A DNA stretch of 17,443 nt. Origin: JACRBT01 sp964474285 (GTDB lineage Bacteria > Chloroflexota > Dehalococcoidia > Tepidiformales > Tepidiformaceae). The notes beneath the pieces are model-generated. The model made no database searches and was not told the origin of the DNA. It was given only the letters and a program-made list of their open reading frames with translations. Positions 1 through 7,103 of the stretch are shown here, piece after piece (positions within the stretch are counted from its first letter, which is position 1; each line of letters begins with the position of its first letter). The stretch covers positions 1 to 17,443 of the forward strand of contig CAYYSD010000057.1 of the NCBI GenBank assembly GCA_964474285.1. Reading direction: 5' to 3'. The translations under genes and the position numbers were made by a program.

Positions 1-1169
1 GCGACGAGCCGCATTTCGCCTTCGACGATGCGCCAGGCAAACACGTAGGTCAGCGCCCCTCCGTCGGCGGGGATATCGACGAAACCAACTGCGACGTCGT
101 CGTCCCGTCCGTCTGTGGGGCCGGGGTCGGTCGCCATCTGGGCGAGTTCGCCGTCGAACACCACATCCCCGTTCGGGGCGACAATCCGGATGGCGGGGAC
201 AGCCGTGCTGCGGCTCTCGAAGTCGACGACGTTGTCGAACAGCGGAAGGCCGCCGGGTCCGGCGATGCTGAGGCGGGCGAGGTCATCGAAGAAGGCGGCC
301 TGGTGAATCTTGTACCCGAAAGCATGGCAGGGGTCGTTGACCGTGGTCTCGCAGACCTTCGTCTGGCCGCCGCGGCGAACCTCAACGGTCGAGCGGTAGT
401 CCACGATATTGCCGTCGCCGTCCACCCCGCGCACCGAATCGCGCATGCCGATGAACATCTGCCCTGGCCCGGGATCAGTGAACACCGGGGCAGGCGACGC
501 CGTCTCGGCGATCACCAGCGTGCGGTCGAAGCCGACGAACACGGTGAGAAGCGCGCCGACGAGCAACATGAGCAGGGCGAGGTGACTGACGAATGTCGCG
601 TACTGGCTCCAGGAGAATCGTTCCGCGAAAAGGTAGGTGGTTCGGCCGTCCGTTCGAACCTGTTCGACGCGGTAGCGCCGGCGGCGCAAGAGCGACTCAA
701 CTTCGGATACGCCGCCGGGAATGCCGAAGTTCGCGCGATGGTGGGCGCGTTCGAAGTAGCTGTCCGGCACGATGCGCTGGGGACGTTGGACGCTCCGCCA
801 GGTGGGCCTGAAGCGGCTCACCGTGCACACCGTCACGGCCAGGATGATGACGAGCCAGAGGCCGTTGAACCAGACTGAGTGGAAAACGTCGAACAGCTCG
901 AAGCGGTCCATGAGGCTGGTGAAACGGCCGAAGTCTTCCTCGCGGAGGGCCATCCAGGCGGCTCGCGCGGGAGGGTTGCCACGCATCGGCCCCGGCACCT
1001 GCGGCACGATCGATCCGATCAGCCCCGCGACCCCCGCCAGGCCGACAAGAAAGAGCGCGAACTTCACGTTTGAAAGCAGTCCCCAGAGACCGCGGAGCGG
1101 ATCGAAGCCGCCGCCAGGGCGAATGCCTGCGCTTCCGGAAGCATCCCACCGGGCGGCTTCGCGGCTCAC
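1..1169 (-). CDS. resB: ResB-like cytochrome c biogenesis protein (partial)
   Basis: ResB is the membrane partner of ResC/CcsA in System II cytochrome c maturation, which delivers haem to apocytochrome c outside the membrane. About 389 codons are visible and the C-terminus lies beyond the left edge. The translation shows a cytoplasmic N-terminus, TM1 (about residues 35-54) followed by the family's GSIVPQ turn, TM2 (about 103-119), and TM3 (about 191-213) with a conserved-type histidine at 196 that fits the haem-ligand position. A long extracytoplasmic region follows. The GTG start at 1169-1167 overlaps the TGA of the upstream redoxin by four bases (GTGA), so the two are probably translationally coupled. 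The fourth TM segment and final His region cannot be seen, and no ResC is in the window. The family call is firm; the exact System II role is known for the family, not shown here. Confidence 0.92.
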   Translation of the reverse strand, partial: MSREAARWDASGSAGIRPGGGFDPLRGLWGLLSNVKFALFLVGLAGVAGLIGSIVPQVPGPMRGNPPARAAWMALREEDFGRFTSLMDRFELFDVFHSVWFNGLWLVIILAVTVCTVSRFRPTWRSVQRPQRIVPDSYFERAHHRANFGIPGGVSEVESLLRRRRYRVEQVRTDGRTTYLFAERFSWSQYATFVSHLALLMLLVGALLTVFVGFDRTLVIAETASPAPVFTDPGPGQMFIGMRDSVRGVDGDGNIVDYRSTVEVRRGGQTKVCETTVNDPCHAFGYKIHQAAFFDDLARLSIAGPGGLPLFDNVVDFESRSTAVPAIRIVAPNGDVVFDGELAQMATDPGPTDGRDDDVAVGFVDIPADGGALTYVFAWRIVEGEMRLV

Positions 1170-1822
1170 TGGAGGAACTCCCGGGTGATGCGTGCGAGGT
1201 CGTCGGTGGTGACGCGGCCCCGGTAGATCTCCAGCACGACGCCGGCGGGGCTGAGGAGGAAACTGACGGGCAATCCGCTATCGACACGGTATGCCTCGGA
1301 GACCTCGCCGTTGCGGTCCATCACGAGTGGGTACGTGAGCTGGAAACGGTCGCGGAAGCCGGTGACCTCCGACGGTTCTTCCTGCTGGTTGACGCCGATC
1401 ACCGTAAGCCTGGACCCTGGTTTCCGCGAAACGGCCTCCAGGTCGGGAGCTTCGGCGCTGCACGGGCCACACCACGAGGCCCAAAAGTTGACGAGCACGT
1501 AGCCCCCACGGAAGTCGGCGAGCGTGAGGACTTCGCCGTCCGGGGACTGGAGCCGGAAGTTCGGCGCCGTGCGGCCTTCGCGGGCGGCCGGGGACCCGCC
1601 GGAGACGGGCACGTCGGGAGGGAAGTCGACGACGCCGAACGCCCCGTCGCCGCTGGTATCGAAGGAGTCTTCGCGGAACTCGAAGTACCAGATGGCCAGA
1701 CCGACGGTGATGACGATCAGGAAGGCGACCCCGAGGGTCGAACCGGCGCCGGTGTATTCGCGCCGCCGCTGCGGACGTTCATCCACAACCTCGCTGTGGT
1801 TGGCCGGCGGCGATGTCGTCAC
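1166..1822 (-). CDS. Membrane-anchored thioredoxin-like protein (TlpA/ResA type)
   Basis: A 218-residue membrane-tethered thiol-disulfide reductase of the AhpC/TSA-Redoxin/TlpA group. It probably reduces the CXXCH thiols of apocytochrome c outside the membrane. One TM segment lies at about residues 30-46, then a linker, then the redoxin fold with active site WCGPC (cysteines 118 and 121) and a cis-proline in the GLPVSFLL segment. The open frame continues upstream to 2449, but that extension has no domain and runs antisense through the GNAT gene, so I place the start at GTG 1822-1820, just before the short cytoplasmic tail. It overlaps the resB start by four bases, which supports a ResA-like role. 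Start choice is moderate; fold and active site are firm. Confidence 0.9.
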   Translation of the reverse strand: MTTSPPANHSEVVDERPQRRREYTGAGSTLGVAFLIVITVGLAIWYFEFREDSFDTSGDGAFGVVDFPPDVPVSGGSPAAREGRTAPNFRLQSPDGEVLTLADFRGGYVLVNFWASWCGPCSAEAPDLEAVSRKPGSRLTVIGVNQQEEPSEVTGFRDRFQLTYPLVMDRNGEVSEAYRVDSGLPVSFLLSPAGVVLEIYRGRVTTDDLARITREFLQ

Positions 1823-1891
1823 GCTGATTACGGTAACAAACGGCGGGTTTGTGCGCGGTGGTAGGATGCAGCACAACTTCCGAATGACTGC

Positions 1892-1897
1892 GATACT
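1892..1897 (+). promoter_or_regulatory. Predicted -10 element, leaderless start of GNAT gene
   Basis: GATACT ends six bases before ATG 1904, so transcription would begin at or next to the A of the start codon. No Shine-Dalgarno sequence or recognisable -35 is present. The same arrangement recurs at six other genes in the window, which raises the credibility of each instance. Confidence 0.5.
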
Positions 1898-1903
1898 CTT
1901 GCG

Positions 1904-2773
1904 ATGACCGCGTTCGTCGTCCGGGCGGCCACTGGCGATGATGCCGAGATGGTTGCCGCGCTGTATGCGCAGGCCAATGGAAACCACCTCACGGAGCGCT
2001 TCGCCGGGGAGCCTACGCCATCTGCGAGCGAATTCCGGCGGGCCCTGCAAACGGGTTCCGCCTTTCTCGCGGTGGAGTGGGAGGGCCGGGTTTGCGGCGC
2101 CGTGAAATCGTGGCATGACGAGGGAATCGCATGGTTCGCGCTCCTGGTTTCGGCGCGGGCCGGCGCCGGCCGGGCGCTCTTGCGAGCGGTCGAAACGGGT
2201 GCGCAGGACGCCGGGTTGCGGCTGGTCCGCTCGCGAGTGCCGGATGGCCCCCTGTTCCCGGAATACTTCACGCGCCGGGGCTATTTCCCCGTCGCCCGCG
2301 AGACCGCGCCCCACGGACCAATCTGGACACTCGAACGACGACTGCCCTTGCTGACCGTGCGCGAGCAACGGCGGGAGGATGCAGACGCCATCGCCACGCT
2401 TACCGGCGAGGACACCTGGCCGCTTTCGCAGGGCAGCCGCCCGGGCCATTTCGTCCTTGCGGATGGCGGCCGCGTGGTGGGGTTCATCCGTGTGCGGGAC
2501 GGCGGCGGCGGCACCGCTCTGCTTTCGAACCCCGTCCTGGGCGAGGACTACCGCGGCCGGAAGCTCGAGATCTGGATGGCAGAGCGAGCCGCATACGATG
2601 CCGCATCGCGGGGCTTCGTGCGCGCAGAGATAGGGCCTGCCCCGGAGCTAACTCCGCTCCGGCGCGACTTCGAAGACCGGCGCTGGATGTTGGACGGGCA
2701 CCCGGGCGAAGCCCCCTATCATCGTGACCTGATGGACGTCTCGACGGAGCGCATAGACGCGCCCGAACCGTGA
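1904..2773 (+). CDS. Tandem GNAT-family N-acetyltransferase
   Basis: A 289-residue protein that looks like two GNAT folds in a row. The first (about residues 4-145) has the acetyl-CoA pyrophosphate-binding motif RAGAGRAL at 85-92 and an FTRRGYFPV segment typical of the GNAT C-terminal strand. The second (about 150-270) starts with a repeated TVREQRREDADAI opening and has a VVGFIRVRD strand, but its CoA loop is reduced to DYRGRKLE, so it may be structural rather than catalytic. The substrate cannot be predicted. It is divergent from the redoxin gene with an 81-base gap and convergent with the protease gene, which ends three bases beyond its stop. A -10-like GATACT six bases before the ATG supports this start and a leaderless mRNA. 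Confidence 0.85.
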   Translation: MTAFVVRAATGDDAEMVAALYAQANGNHLTERFAGEPTPSASEFRRALQTGSAFLAVEWEGRVCGAVKSWHDEGIAWFALLVSARAGAGRALLRAVETGAQDAGLRLVRSRVPDGPLFPEYFTRRGYFPVARETAPHGPIWTLERRLPLLTVREQRREDADAIATLTGEDTWPLSQGSRPGHFVLADGGRVVGFIRVRDGGGGTALLSNPVLGEDYRGRKLEIWMAERAAYDAASRGFVRAEIGPAPELTPLRRDFEDRRWMLDGHPGEAPYHRDLMDVSTERIDAPEP

Positions 2774-2776
2774 CGC

Positions 2777-3733
2777 TCAGTCTCGCGAAACGCCCGGCGC
2801 GTAAGACTTCAGGGGGCCGCGCACGACCGGAACAGGCGTCGGTGTAACGGTCGGTGGCGGGGTTGGTGTGGGCGAAGGGACGGGAGTTGGAGCAAGGCCG
2901 TAGAGCTGAACGATGGCGTCGCGATCGTCGTCGGTAAGCGTGCGGATGAGGCGCCCGCTGTTGTAAATGGCGCACATCACCGGGCCGGGGCAGCGTTGGT
3001 CGGTGTGTTCGAGGCCAAACGCGTGGCCGAATTCGTGGAGGACCACGCTTTCCAGGTCGACCTGGACGCGGTCAGTCGAGTTCGTCCACGACCAGCCGGG
3101 ATCGATTTCCATATCGAACTCGTTGGCAAGGTACGGTGGCTGGAAGCTGTACCAAACGCACGTCAGCGCGAGGGTGGAGCCCGGGAGGTCAACCCAGCCG
3201 ACCGTGTTGGCGTCGTCGCGGCCGGCGCGAGTACAGCCGCCGGTAGCCGCATCAGAATCTCCGGCGTCCGTGAACGCCCAGGAACCACCGGACTGGACCC
3301 ATGTGGTGGAAGCCCGCTCGATGGCGGCACGCGGGGAGGGCAGCGACCCGGGGGCGCCAGCCGGGTTGTAGGCCCAGTTGGCGGCGTGGTCGGCCCAGTA
3401 GTAACCGCTGAGGACAAATTGAGCGGTGGCGCCGCCGTAGACATCAGTTGCGCCCGGGAAACGCTCCATCAGCTCCGCCCGAGCGACGGCCGTGGCCGCT
3501 TCGGGTCCTTGCCCGGTCACGTCAGCCACCAGGAGGAAGAGGGCCACGAACTCGCCACCATCCGGACCGGGAACGTAAAGCGTGAGGTGGTCTTCGAAAA
3601 CCGCCTCACCGGACGCCTGAGGTTCGTGTCCGGTTGCGGTCGCGGAGCCCAACAGAATCACGCCAGCCAGGGCGACGCACGCCGGCAAGGCGAGGCTTCG
3701 GAGGTGGACCGCCTTAAACATCAGCCAGACCAT
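2777..3733 (-). CDS. Secreted matrixin-like zinc metalloprotease (M10-type metzincin)
   Basis: A 318-residue secreted protease. A basic N-terminus and hydrophobic stretch (about residues 12-34, ending in AxA-like SATATG) look like a Sec signal peptide. The zinc motif HEFGHAFGLEH at 233-243 matches HExxHxxGxxH (H233, H237 and H243 as ligands, E234 catalytic), with a Met-turn candidate at M253 in VMCAIYN, all hallmarks of metzincins. A proline/threonine-rich tail at about 282-303 could be a linker or wall-spanning segment, and the protein stops soon after it with no visible anchor. I see no cysteine-switch propeptide. The start is ATG 3733, with ATG 3721 as an alternative; the open frame reaches 3841 but that extension begins inside the strong hairpin. 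Natural substrate unknown. Confidence 0.9.
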   Translation of the reverse strand: MVWLMFKAVHLRSLALPACVALAGVILLGSATATGHEPQASGEAVFEDHLTLYVPGPDGGEFVALFLLVADVTGQGPEAATAVARAELMERFPGATDVYGGATAQFVLSGYYWADHAANWAYNPAGAPGSLPSPRAAIERASTTWVQSGGSWAFTDAGDSDAATGGCTRAGRDDANTVGWVDLPGSTLALTCVWYSFQPPYLANEFDMEIDPGWSWTNSTDRVQVDLESVVLHEFGHAFGLEHTDQRCPGPVMCAIYNSGRLIRTLTDDDRDAIVQLYGLAPTPVPSPTPTPPPTVTPTPVPVVRGPLKSYAPGVSRD

Positions 3734-3800
3734 CGCCGACGATCGGCGCGAGCGCAACGCGCTTCCAAACCGGTCCCTTACCGGCCGGGGCCGGAGACGC

Positions 3801-3835
3801 AGGAACCCCCGCCATGAAACATGGCGGGGGTTCCT
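3801..3835 (-). terminator. Perfect 16-bp hairpin, probable terminator of the tiny-ORF transcript
   Basis: The left arm AGGAACCCCCGCCATG and the right arm CATGGCGGGGGTTCCT are exact reverse complements around a three-base loop. It lies 34 bases downstream of the second tiny ORF and 67 bases upstream of the protease start, on the same strand. There is no T-tract on either side, so it is not a canonical intrinsic terminator; it could instead be an RNA-stabilising or attenuating hairpin in the protease leader. Confidence 0.6.
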
Positions 3836-3869
3836 GTTCATTGCCCGTTCTTCGGTCCCGGCTCGGCGC

Positions 3870-4022
3870 TCAATACTCCCGGCTGGGAGAGTGTGCCCGC
3901 CGCTCGGTCGGTACGTCCGTGCTGATTCTGACCGGGACCGGAACGCTGTGATCGGCTCGAAACTCCGAGCCTTGCAGCGGACCGAACCACCTCACCAGCC
4001 ATGCCTGAATTCGATGCTTCAC
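3870..4022 (-). CDS. Putative 50-residue small protein
   Basis: A small ORF with a GTG start and no recognised family. The support is its ribosome site: AGGAGG lies eight bases before the GTG, unusually strong for this window, where many genes lack any. The peptide starts with a basic, tryptophan-rich segment (VKHRIQAWLVRWFGPLQ) that could form an amphipathic helix; the remainder is polar, with several prolines and arginines, and ends REY. It follows the 18-codon ORF by 51 bases and is followed by a perfect hairpin, so the two could share a short transcript. It could also be a chance ORF in a regulatory RNA. Function unknown. Confidence 0.35.
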   Translation of the reverse strand: MKHRIQAWLVRWFGPLQGSEFRADHSVPVPVRISTDVPTERRAHSPSREY

Positions 4023-4073
4023 CTTGACTGCCTCCTGGGGGGTGAGTCGTCTTGGTGGACTTCGCCTGAACGC

Positions 4074-4130
4074 TTAGCTCTGAACGATCCACACCAGGTA
4101 GAGCGCGTGGAGCTTCCGGTTGTTGGTCAT
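4074..4130 (-). CDS. Putative 18-residue leader-type peptide
   Basis: A tiny ORF, ATG to TAA, encoding MTNNRKLHALYLVWIVQS: a short basic head then a hydrophobic stretch (about residues 9-16). AAGGAGG lies seven bases before the ATG, near-ideal spacing. The nine bases AGGAGGCAG around this site also occur in front of the next ORF. It may be a leader peptide controlling the downstream ORF or a small membrane-associated peptide. It has no recognised family and is too short for composition statistics. Confidence 0.33.
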   Translation of the reverse strand: MTNNRKLHALYLVWIVQS

Positions 4131-4186
4131 CTCCCTGCCTCCTTCTCCTGGCCGTTGAATCGGGTTCTTTCCCGTCTGTAGCTATC

Positions 4187-4212
4187 ATGGCGCGGCTCGA
4201 GAGCCGCGTCAT
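4187..4212. repeat. 26-base palindrome upstream of quinone reductase
   Basis: CGCGGCT (4191-4197) and AGCCGCG (4202-4208) are perfect complements around a CGAG loop, and the flanking ATG (4187-4189) and CAT (4210-4212) extend the symmetry with one G/T mismatch. It sits between the plus-strand quinone reductase and the minus-strand tiny ORFs, so it could be an operator shared by divergent promoters or a hairpin in either leader. Confidence 0.5.
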
Positions 4213-4277
4213 GGGCCGGGAGACCCGAAATTCAGGGACCGAGTCGCCTTGTCATTGGGCACTGGCCGCGCGTTCCG

Positions 4278-4283
4278 TAGACT
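4278..4283 (+). promoter_or_regulatory. Predicted -10 element of quinone reductase gene
   Basis: TAGACT lies eight bases before ATG 4292, predicting transcription from within a base or two of the start codon. The identical hexamer precedes xdhC. No -35 or Shine-Dalgarno sequence is apparent. Confidence 0.45.
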
Positions 4284-4291
4284 GCCGGTTC

Positions 4292-5278
4292 ATGAAAGCG
4301 ATCGTCATCCCCTCACCCGGCGGCCCTGAAGTTCTCACCATGCAAGAGATCCCGGACCCACGACCAGGTCCAGAGGATCTTCTGGTCCGTGTGCGCGCCA
4401 CGTCCTTGAACCGCGCCGACCTGATGCAACGCCGGGGTGGCTATCCGCAGCCGGGGCCCAAACCCCAATACGAGGTGCCCGGCCTGGAGTTCGCGGGAGA
4501 AGTGATCGCGTGCGGCGAACGGACCGAAGGATTCACGCTCGGCGACCGCGTGATGGGGCTGCTCAGCGGCGGTGGGTACGCCGAGCAGGTCATCGTCCAC
4601 TACCGGCAGGCGATGCACGTTCCCGAGGCACTGTCGTGGACACAGGCAGGAGCCGTGCCCGAGGTGTACATCACGGCGCACGACGCGCTCCTCCAGGCAT
4701 CCCTCGCGGTCGGCGAAAGCGCTCTTATCCATGCTGCCGGTTCCGGCGTGGGCGTGGCAGCCATCCAGATCGCCAGGGTGATGGGCGCGTCCCTCGTCCT
4801 CGGGACGGCCGGCTCCGAAGAAAAGCTGGACCAGGCGAGGCAGATCGGCCTCGACATCGGTATCAACTACCGCACACAGGATTTCGCCGCGGAGACGCTG
4901 AGGGCGACCAGCGGCCGCGGAGTCGACGCGGTGCTCGACGTGATTGGCGCCGAATATTGGGACCGCAACCTGCGGGCAATGGCGCCGAAGGGGAGAATGA
5001 CGATCGTCGGTCTCATGGGCGGAGGTTCGGGCCAACTCAATATCGGCATGCTTCTCGGGAAGCGCCTCCAGGTCCGTGGCACCGTGTTGCGCGCCCGTCC
5101 GTTGGAGGAGAAAGCGCTCGCGACCCGGCTGTTCGAACGATCGGTGTTGCCTTCCCTCGCAAACGGGACCACGAAGGTGGTTATCGACCGGGTGTACCCG
5201 CTGGCTGAAGTCGCTGAAGCGCACGCCTACATGGAGACGAACGCCAACTTCGGCAAGATCGTGCTCGAGGTGGGCTGA
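4292..5278 (+). CDS. Quinone oxidoreductase, zinc-free MDR family (PIG3/QOR-like)
   Basis: A 328-residue NAD(P)H-dependent oxidoreductase of the medium-chain dehydrogenase/reductase superfamily, closest by eye to the PIG3/TP53I3 and QorA group. The N-terminal GroES-like domain has the family's KAIVIPSPGGPEVL opening and the SLNRADLMQRRGGYP segment. The central Rossmann domain has the nucleotide-binding loop HAAGSGVGVAAIQIA. The zinc-ligand cysteines of alcohol dehydrogenases are absent, as expected for quinone reductases. The frame is open from ATG 4187, but that extension reads through a palindrome and has no domain; ATG 4292 gives the normal length and has a -10-like TAGACT just upstream. 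xdhC begins 42 bases after its stop with its own -10. Physiological substrate unknown. Confidence 0.92.
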   Translation: MKAIVIPSPGGPEVLTMQEIPDPRPGPEDLLVRVRATSLNRADLMQRRGGYPQPGPKPQYEVPGLEFAGEVIACGERTEGFTLGDRVMGLLSGGGYAEQVIVHYRQAMHVPEALSWTQAGAVPEVYITAHDALLQASLAVGESALIHAAGSGVGVAAIQIARVMGASLVLGTAGSEEKLDQARQIGLDIGINYRTQDFAAETLRATSGRGVDAVLDVIGAEYWDRNLRAMAPKGRMTIVGLMGGGSGQLNIGMLLGKRLQVRGTVLRARPLEEKALATRLFERSVLPSLANGTTKVVIDRVYPLAEVAEAHAYMETNANFGKIVLEVG

Positions 5279-5308
5279 CGCCCGGAGACACGCGCCTGCC
5301 CGGCGGGC

Positions 5309-5314
5309 TAGACT
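5309..5314 (+). promoter_or_regulatory. Predicted -10 element, leaderless start of xdhC
   Basis: TAGACT is followed by six bases and then GTG 5321, placing the transcription start on the start codon. This supports the GTG start and an independent xdhC transcript. Confidence 0.5.
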
Positions 5315-5320
5315 CTGTTC

Positions 5321-6148
5321 GTGCTTGAAATCACCCGCAGACTCATGCGCGCCGCTGAAGGCGGTGACCCGGTTGTGCTCGCATCGGTCCTTGAACCGGG
5401 GCCCGCGAACCTCGAACCGGGCGCCCGGCTGCTGTTGGAGCGTGATGGTTCGCGCCTCGGCACCCTGGGGGAAGCAGGCCTGGACGACATGATCGCGGCG
5501 CACGCGACCCGCGCGTTCGCCGGGCATTCGGCCGAGACCCTCTATGCCGGCGACAACGGTCTTTCGACACGCAGCATCGCGGGCGCCACCAGCATCTATG
5601 TCGAGGTCGTCGAAGCGAAGCCAGTGTTTCTGATTGTTGGAGCGGGCCACATCGGGCGGTCCCTGGCAAAGCTCGCGGACTTCCTCGACTTCCATGTCGT
5701 GGTGCTCGACGACCGTGAGGACTTCGCGAACGAAGAGCGTCTGCCCGAGGCGGACCGGGTGATCTGCGAAGACTACGAGACGGCGATAGATGCCTTCCCC
5801 ATCGACGCCAATACGTCGATCGTGATGGTGACCCGCGGGCACAAACAGGACGAACTCTCGCTGCGGCGGGCGCTGGGCCGGGGCGCCGGCTACCTTGGCA
5901 TGATCGGCTCGCGCCGCCGGACAGCGACGGTGCTCCAGCACCTGCTGGAGGAAGGCTTCGACGCGGAAGAGATGGCACGGGTGCGCACGCCCATCGGGCT
6001 GGACATCGGCGCCGAGACTCCCGAGGAGATCGCCATCAGCATCATGGCGGAAGTGATCATGTTGCGGCGCGGGGGCACGGGCTCCGTGATGTATTACCGG
6101 CCTGGCAGCCTCCGCGGGGGCAGCCCGGAGCCTGTCAAGGTCGAATAA
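5321..6148 (+). CDS. xdhC: XdhC/CoxI family protein (molybdoenzyme maturation factor)
   Basis: A 275-residue XdhC/CoxI protein. XdhC binds molybdenum cofactor and supports its sulfuration and insertion into xanthine dehydrogenase-type enzymes. The N-terminal XdhC domain covers about residues 1-100. The C-terminal Rossmann domain shows the dinucleotide motif GAGHIG at 107-112, TRGHKQDE at 171-178, GMIGSRRR at 193-200 and the family signature TPIGLDIGAETPEEIA at 223-238. The start is GTG 5321, with a -10-like TAGACT six bases before. No molybdenum hydroxylase or cofactor synthesis gene is in the window, so its client is elsewhere. Confidence 0.94.
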   Translation: MLEITRRLMRAAEGGDPVVLASVLEPGPANLEPGARLLLERDGSRLGTLGEAGLDDMIAAHATRAFAGHSAETLYAGDNGLSTRSIAGATSIYVEVVEAKPVFLIVGAGHIGRSLAKLADFLDFHVVVLDDREDFANEERLPEADRVICEDYETAIDAFPIDANTSIVMVTRGHKQDELSLRRALGRGAGYLGMIGSRRRTATVLQHLLEEGFDAEEMARVRTPIGLDIGAETPEEIAISIMAEVIMLRRGGTGSVMYYRPGSLRGGSPEPVKVE

Positions 6149-6194
6149 CCGTTCGATGCACATGAACTATTGCGGCCCAGAGCGCAGGAAGCGC

Positions 6195-6200
6195 TACTAT
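6195..6200 (+). promoter_or_regulatory. Predicted -10 element of PAC2 gene
   Basis: TACTAT lies seven bases before GTG 6208. It overlaps the alternative ATG at 6199, which would then not be transcribed if the element is used. No -35 is evident. Confidence 0.4.
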
Positions 6201-6207
6201 GTTCGCC

Positions 6208-7077
6208 GTGGATGGATTCTCAATATCCGAGCCGAGCGGCCTTCGTTCGCCGGTCGTCATCATGGCGTTCACGGGCTGGAGCGACACGGGCACCGTCACG
6301 ACCGATGCGGCGCGGCGGCTTTCCACGGCCTTTAGCGGCGAGCGCTTCTTGACGGTCGACCCCGAGGATTACTACGTGTTCACGGACACTCGCCCGCAGG
6401 TGCGCATCGGTGAAGACGGCGTGCGGGAACTGAGATGGCCCCAGAACGAGGGTTTCGCGGCCCGGCTGCCCCATGGGGAACACGACCTCATCGTGGTCGT
6501 CGGCGCCGAACCGAACCTGCGCTGGCGGACGTTTTCGACGCGCCTCTCCGACGCGCTCGCGAGGCACAACCCATCGCTCGTCTGCACGCTTGTCGCGCGG
6601 CCGGCGGCAACACCCCACACGCGGCCCATTCCTGTGACCGGCTCTTCGGCCGATGCGGAGTTGGCCGAGCGGTTTGGGCTTGGGCGCTCGCTGTACCAGG
6701 GGCCTACCGGCATCCTCGGCGTGCTGCACGATGAACTGCGGAAGCGTTCTGTGCCGTTGATCTCGCTGGCCGCAGGAGTGCCGCACTACCTGAACGTGGA
6801 GGAGAACCCACCGGCCACGATGGCGCTGCTCCGCGCGCTCGAACCTGTCATCGGCGTGCCACCGCCGCTGGAAGGGCTCGACGACGAGGGCGTGCGTTTC
6901 CTGCAGCGCGTCGAAGAGGCATCCACCGGCGATGAGCAGATTGCCCAGTATGTGCGAAGTTTGGAAGAACGATATACAGAACCGGACGAACCAGAGGACG
7001 AATCCCCCAGCCTTCCTTCCGCGGATGATATCCTGAGGGACGTGGAGGACTTTCTGCGGGGCAGCGGTCCATCCTGA
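6208..7077 (+). CDS. PAC2 family protein
   Basis: A protein of about 289 residues in the PAC2 (proteasome assembly chaperone 2-like) family, widespread in archaea, actinobacteria and some other bacteria; its bacterial role is not established. Features: the opening LRSPVVIMAFTGWSDTG (the family's strand-loop with GW-D-G), a LIVVVGAEPNLRW strand, the GPTGILGVLHDEL region, and VPHYLNVEENPPATMALL. The acidic tail ends PSADDILRDVEDFLRG, a C-terminal pattern common in bacterial PAC2 proteins. GTG 6208 is preferred because a -10-like TACTAT ends seven bases before it; ATG 6199 would add three residues. The next gene begins 26 bases after the stop and may be cotranscribed. Confidence 0.92.
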   Translation: MDGFSISEPSGLRSPVVIMAFTGWSDTGTVTTDAARRLSTAFSGERFLTVDPEDYYVFTDTRPQVRIGEDGVRELRWPQNEGFAARLPHGEHDLIVVVGAEPNLRWRTFSTRLSDALARHNPSLVCTLVARPAATPHTRPIPVTGSSADAELAERFGLGRSLYQGPTGILGVLHDELRKRSVPLISLAAGVPHYLNVEENPPATMALLRALEPVIGVPPPLEGLDDEGVRFLQRVEEASTGDEQIAQYVRSLEERYTEPDEPEDESPSLPSADDILRDVEDFLRGSGPS

Positions 7078-7103
7078 ATTCGTTCTCCGGGAGGGATCGA
7101 ACC

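Larger units (their letters stand above)
3734..4291. other. 558-base intergenic block between protease and quinone reductase
   Basis: No recognised protein family is encoded here. The block holds, from right to left on the minus strand, a 26-base palindrome, two tiny ORFs with strong Shine-Dalgarno sequences, and a perfect 16-bp hairpin, each listed separately. The remaining 65 or so bases before the protease start contain small GC inverted repeats (GCGCG/CGCGC and GCCGA/TCGGC) but no convincing promoter. A 124-codon minus-strand frame (4212-3838) also spans the block; its composition is low-complexity and it lacks a ribosome site, so I do not call it. Confidence 0.6.

Noticed and set aside
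1823..2449. N-terminal extension of the redoxin frame
   Set aside because: It is antisense to the GNAT gene, with no domain or ribosome site; GTG 1822 gives a normal membrane-anchored redoxin.
3838..4212. 124-codon minus-strand frame in the intergenic block
   Set aside because: Low-complexity composition and no Shine-Dalgarno sequence; the two tiny ORFs in another frame have much better initiation signals.
4313..6163. 616-codon open frame on the minus strand opposite the quinone reductase and xdhC
   Set aside because: It lies antisense to two well-supported genes, has no recognisable domain and reflects GC-rich codon structure.
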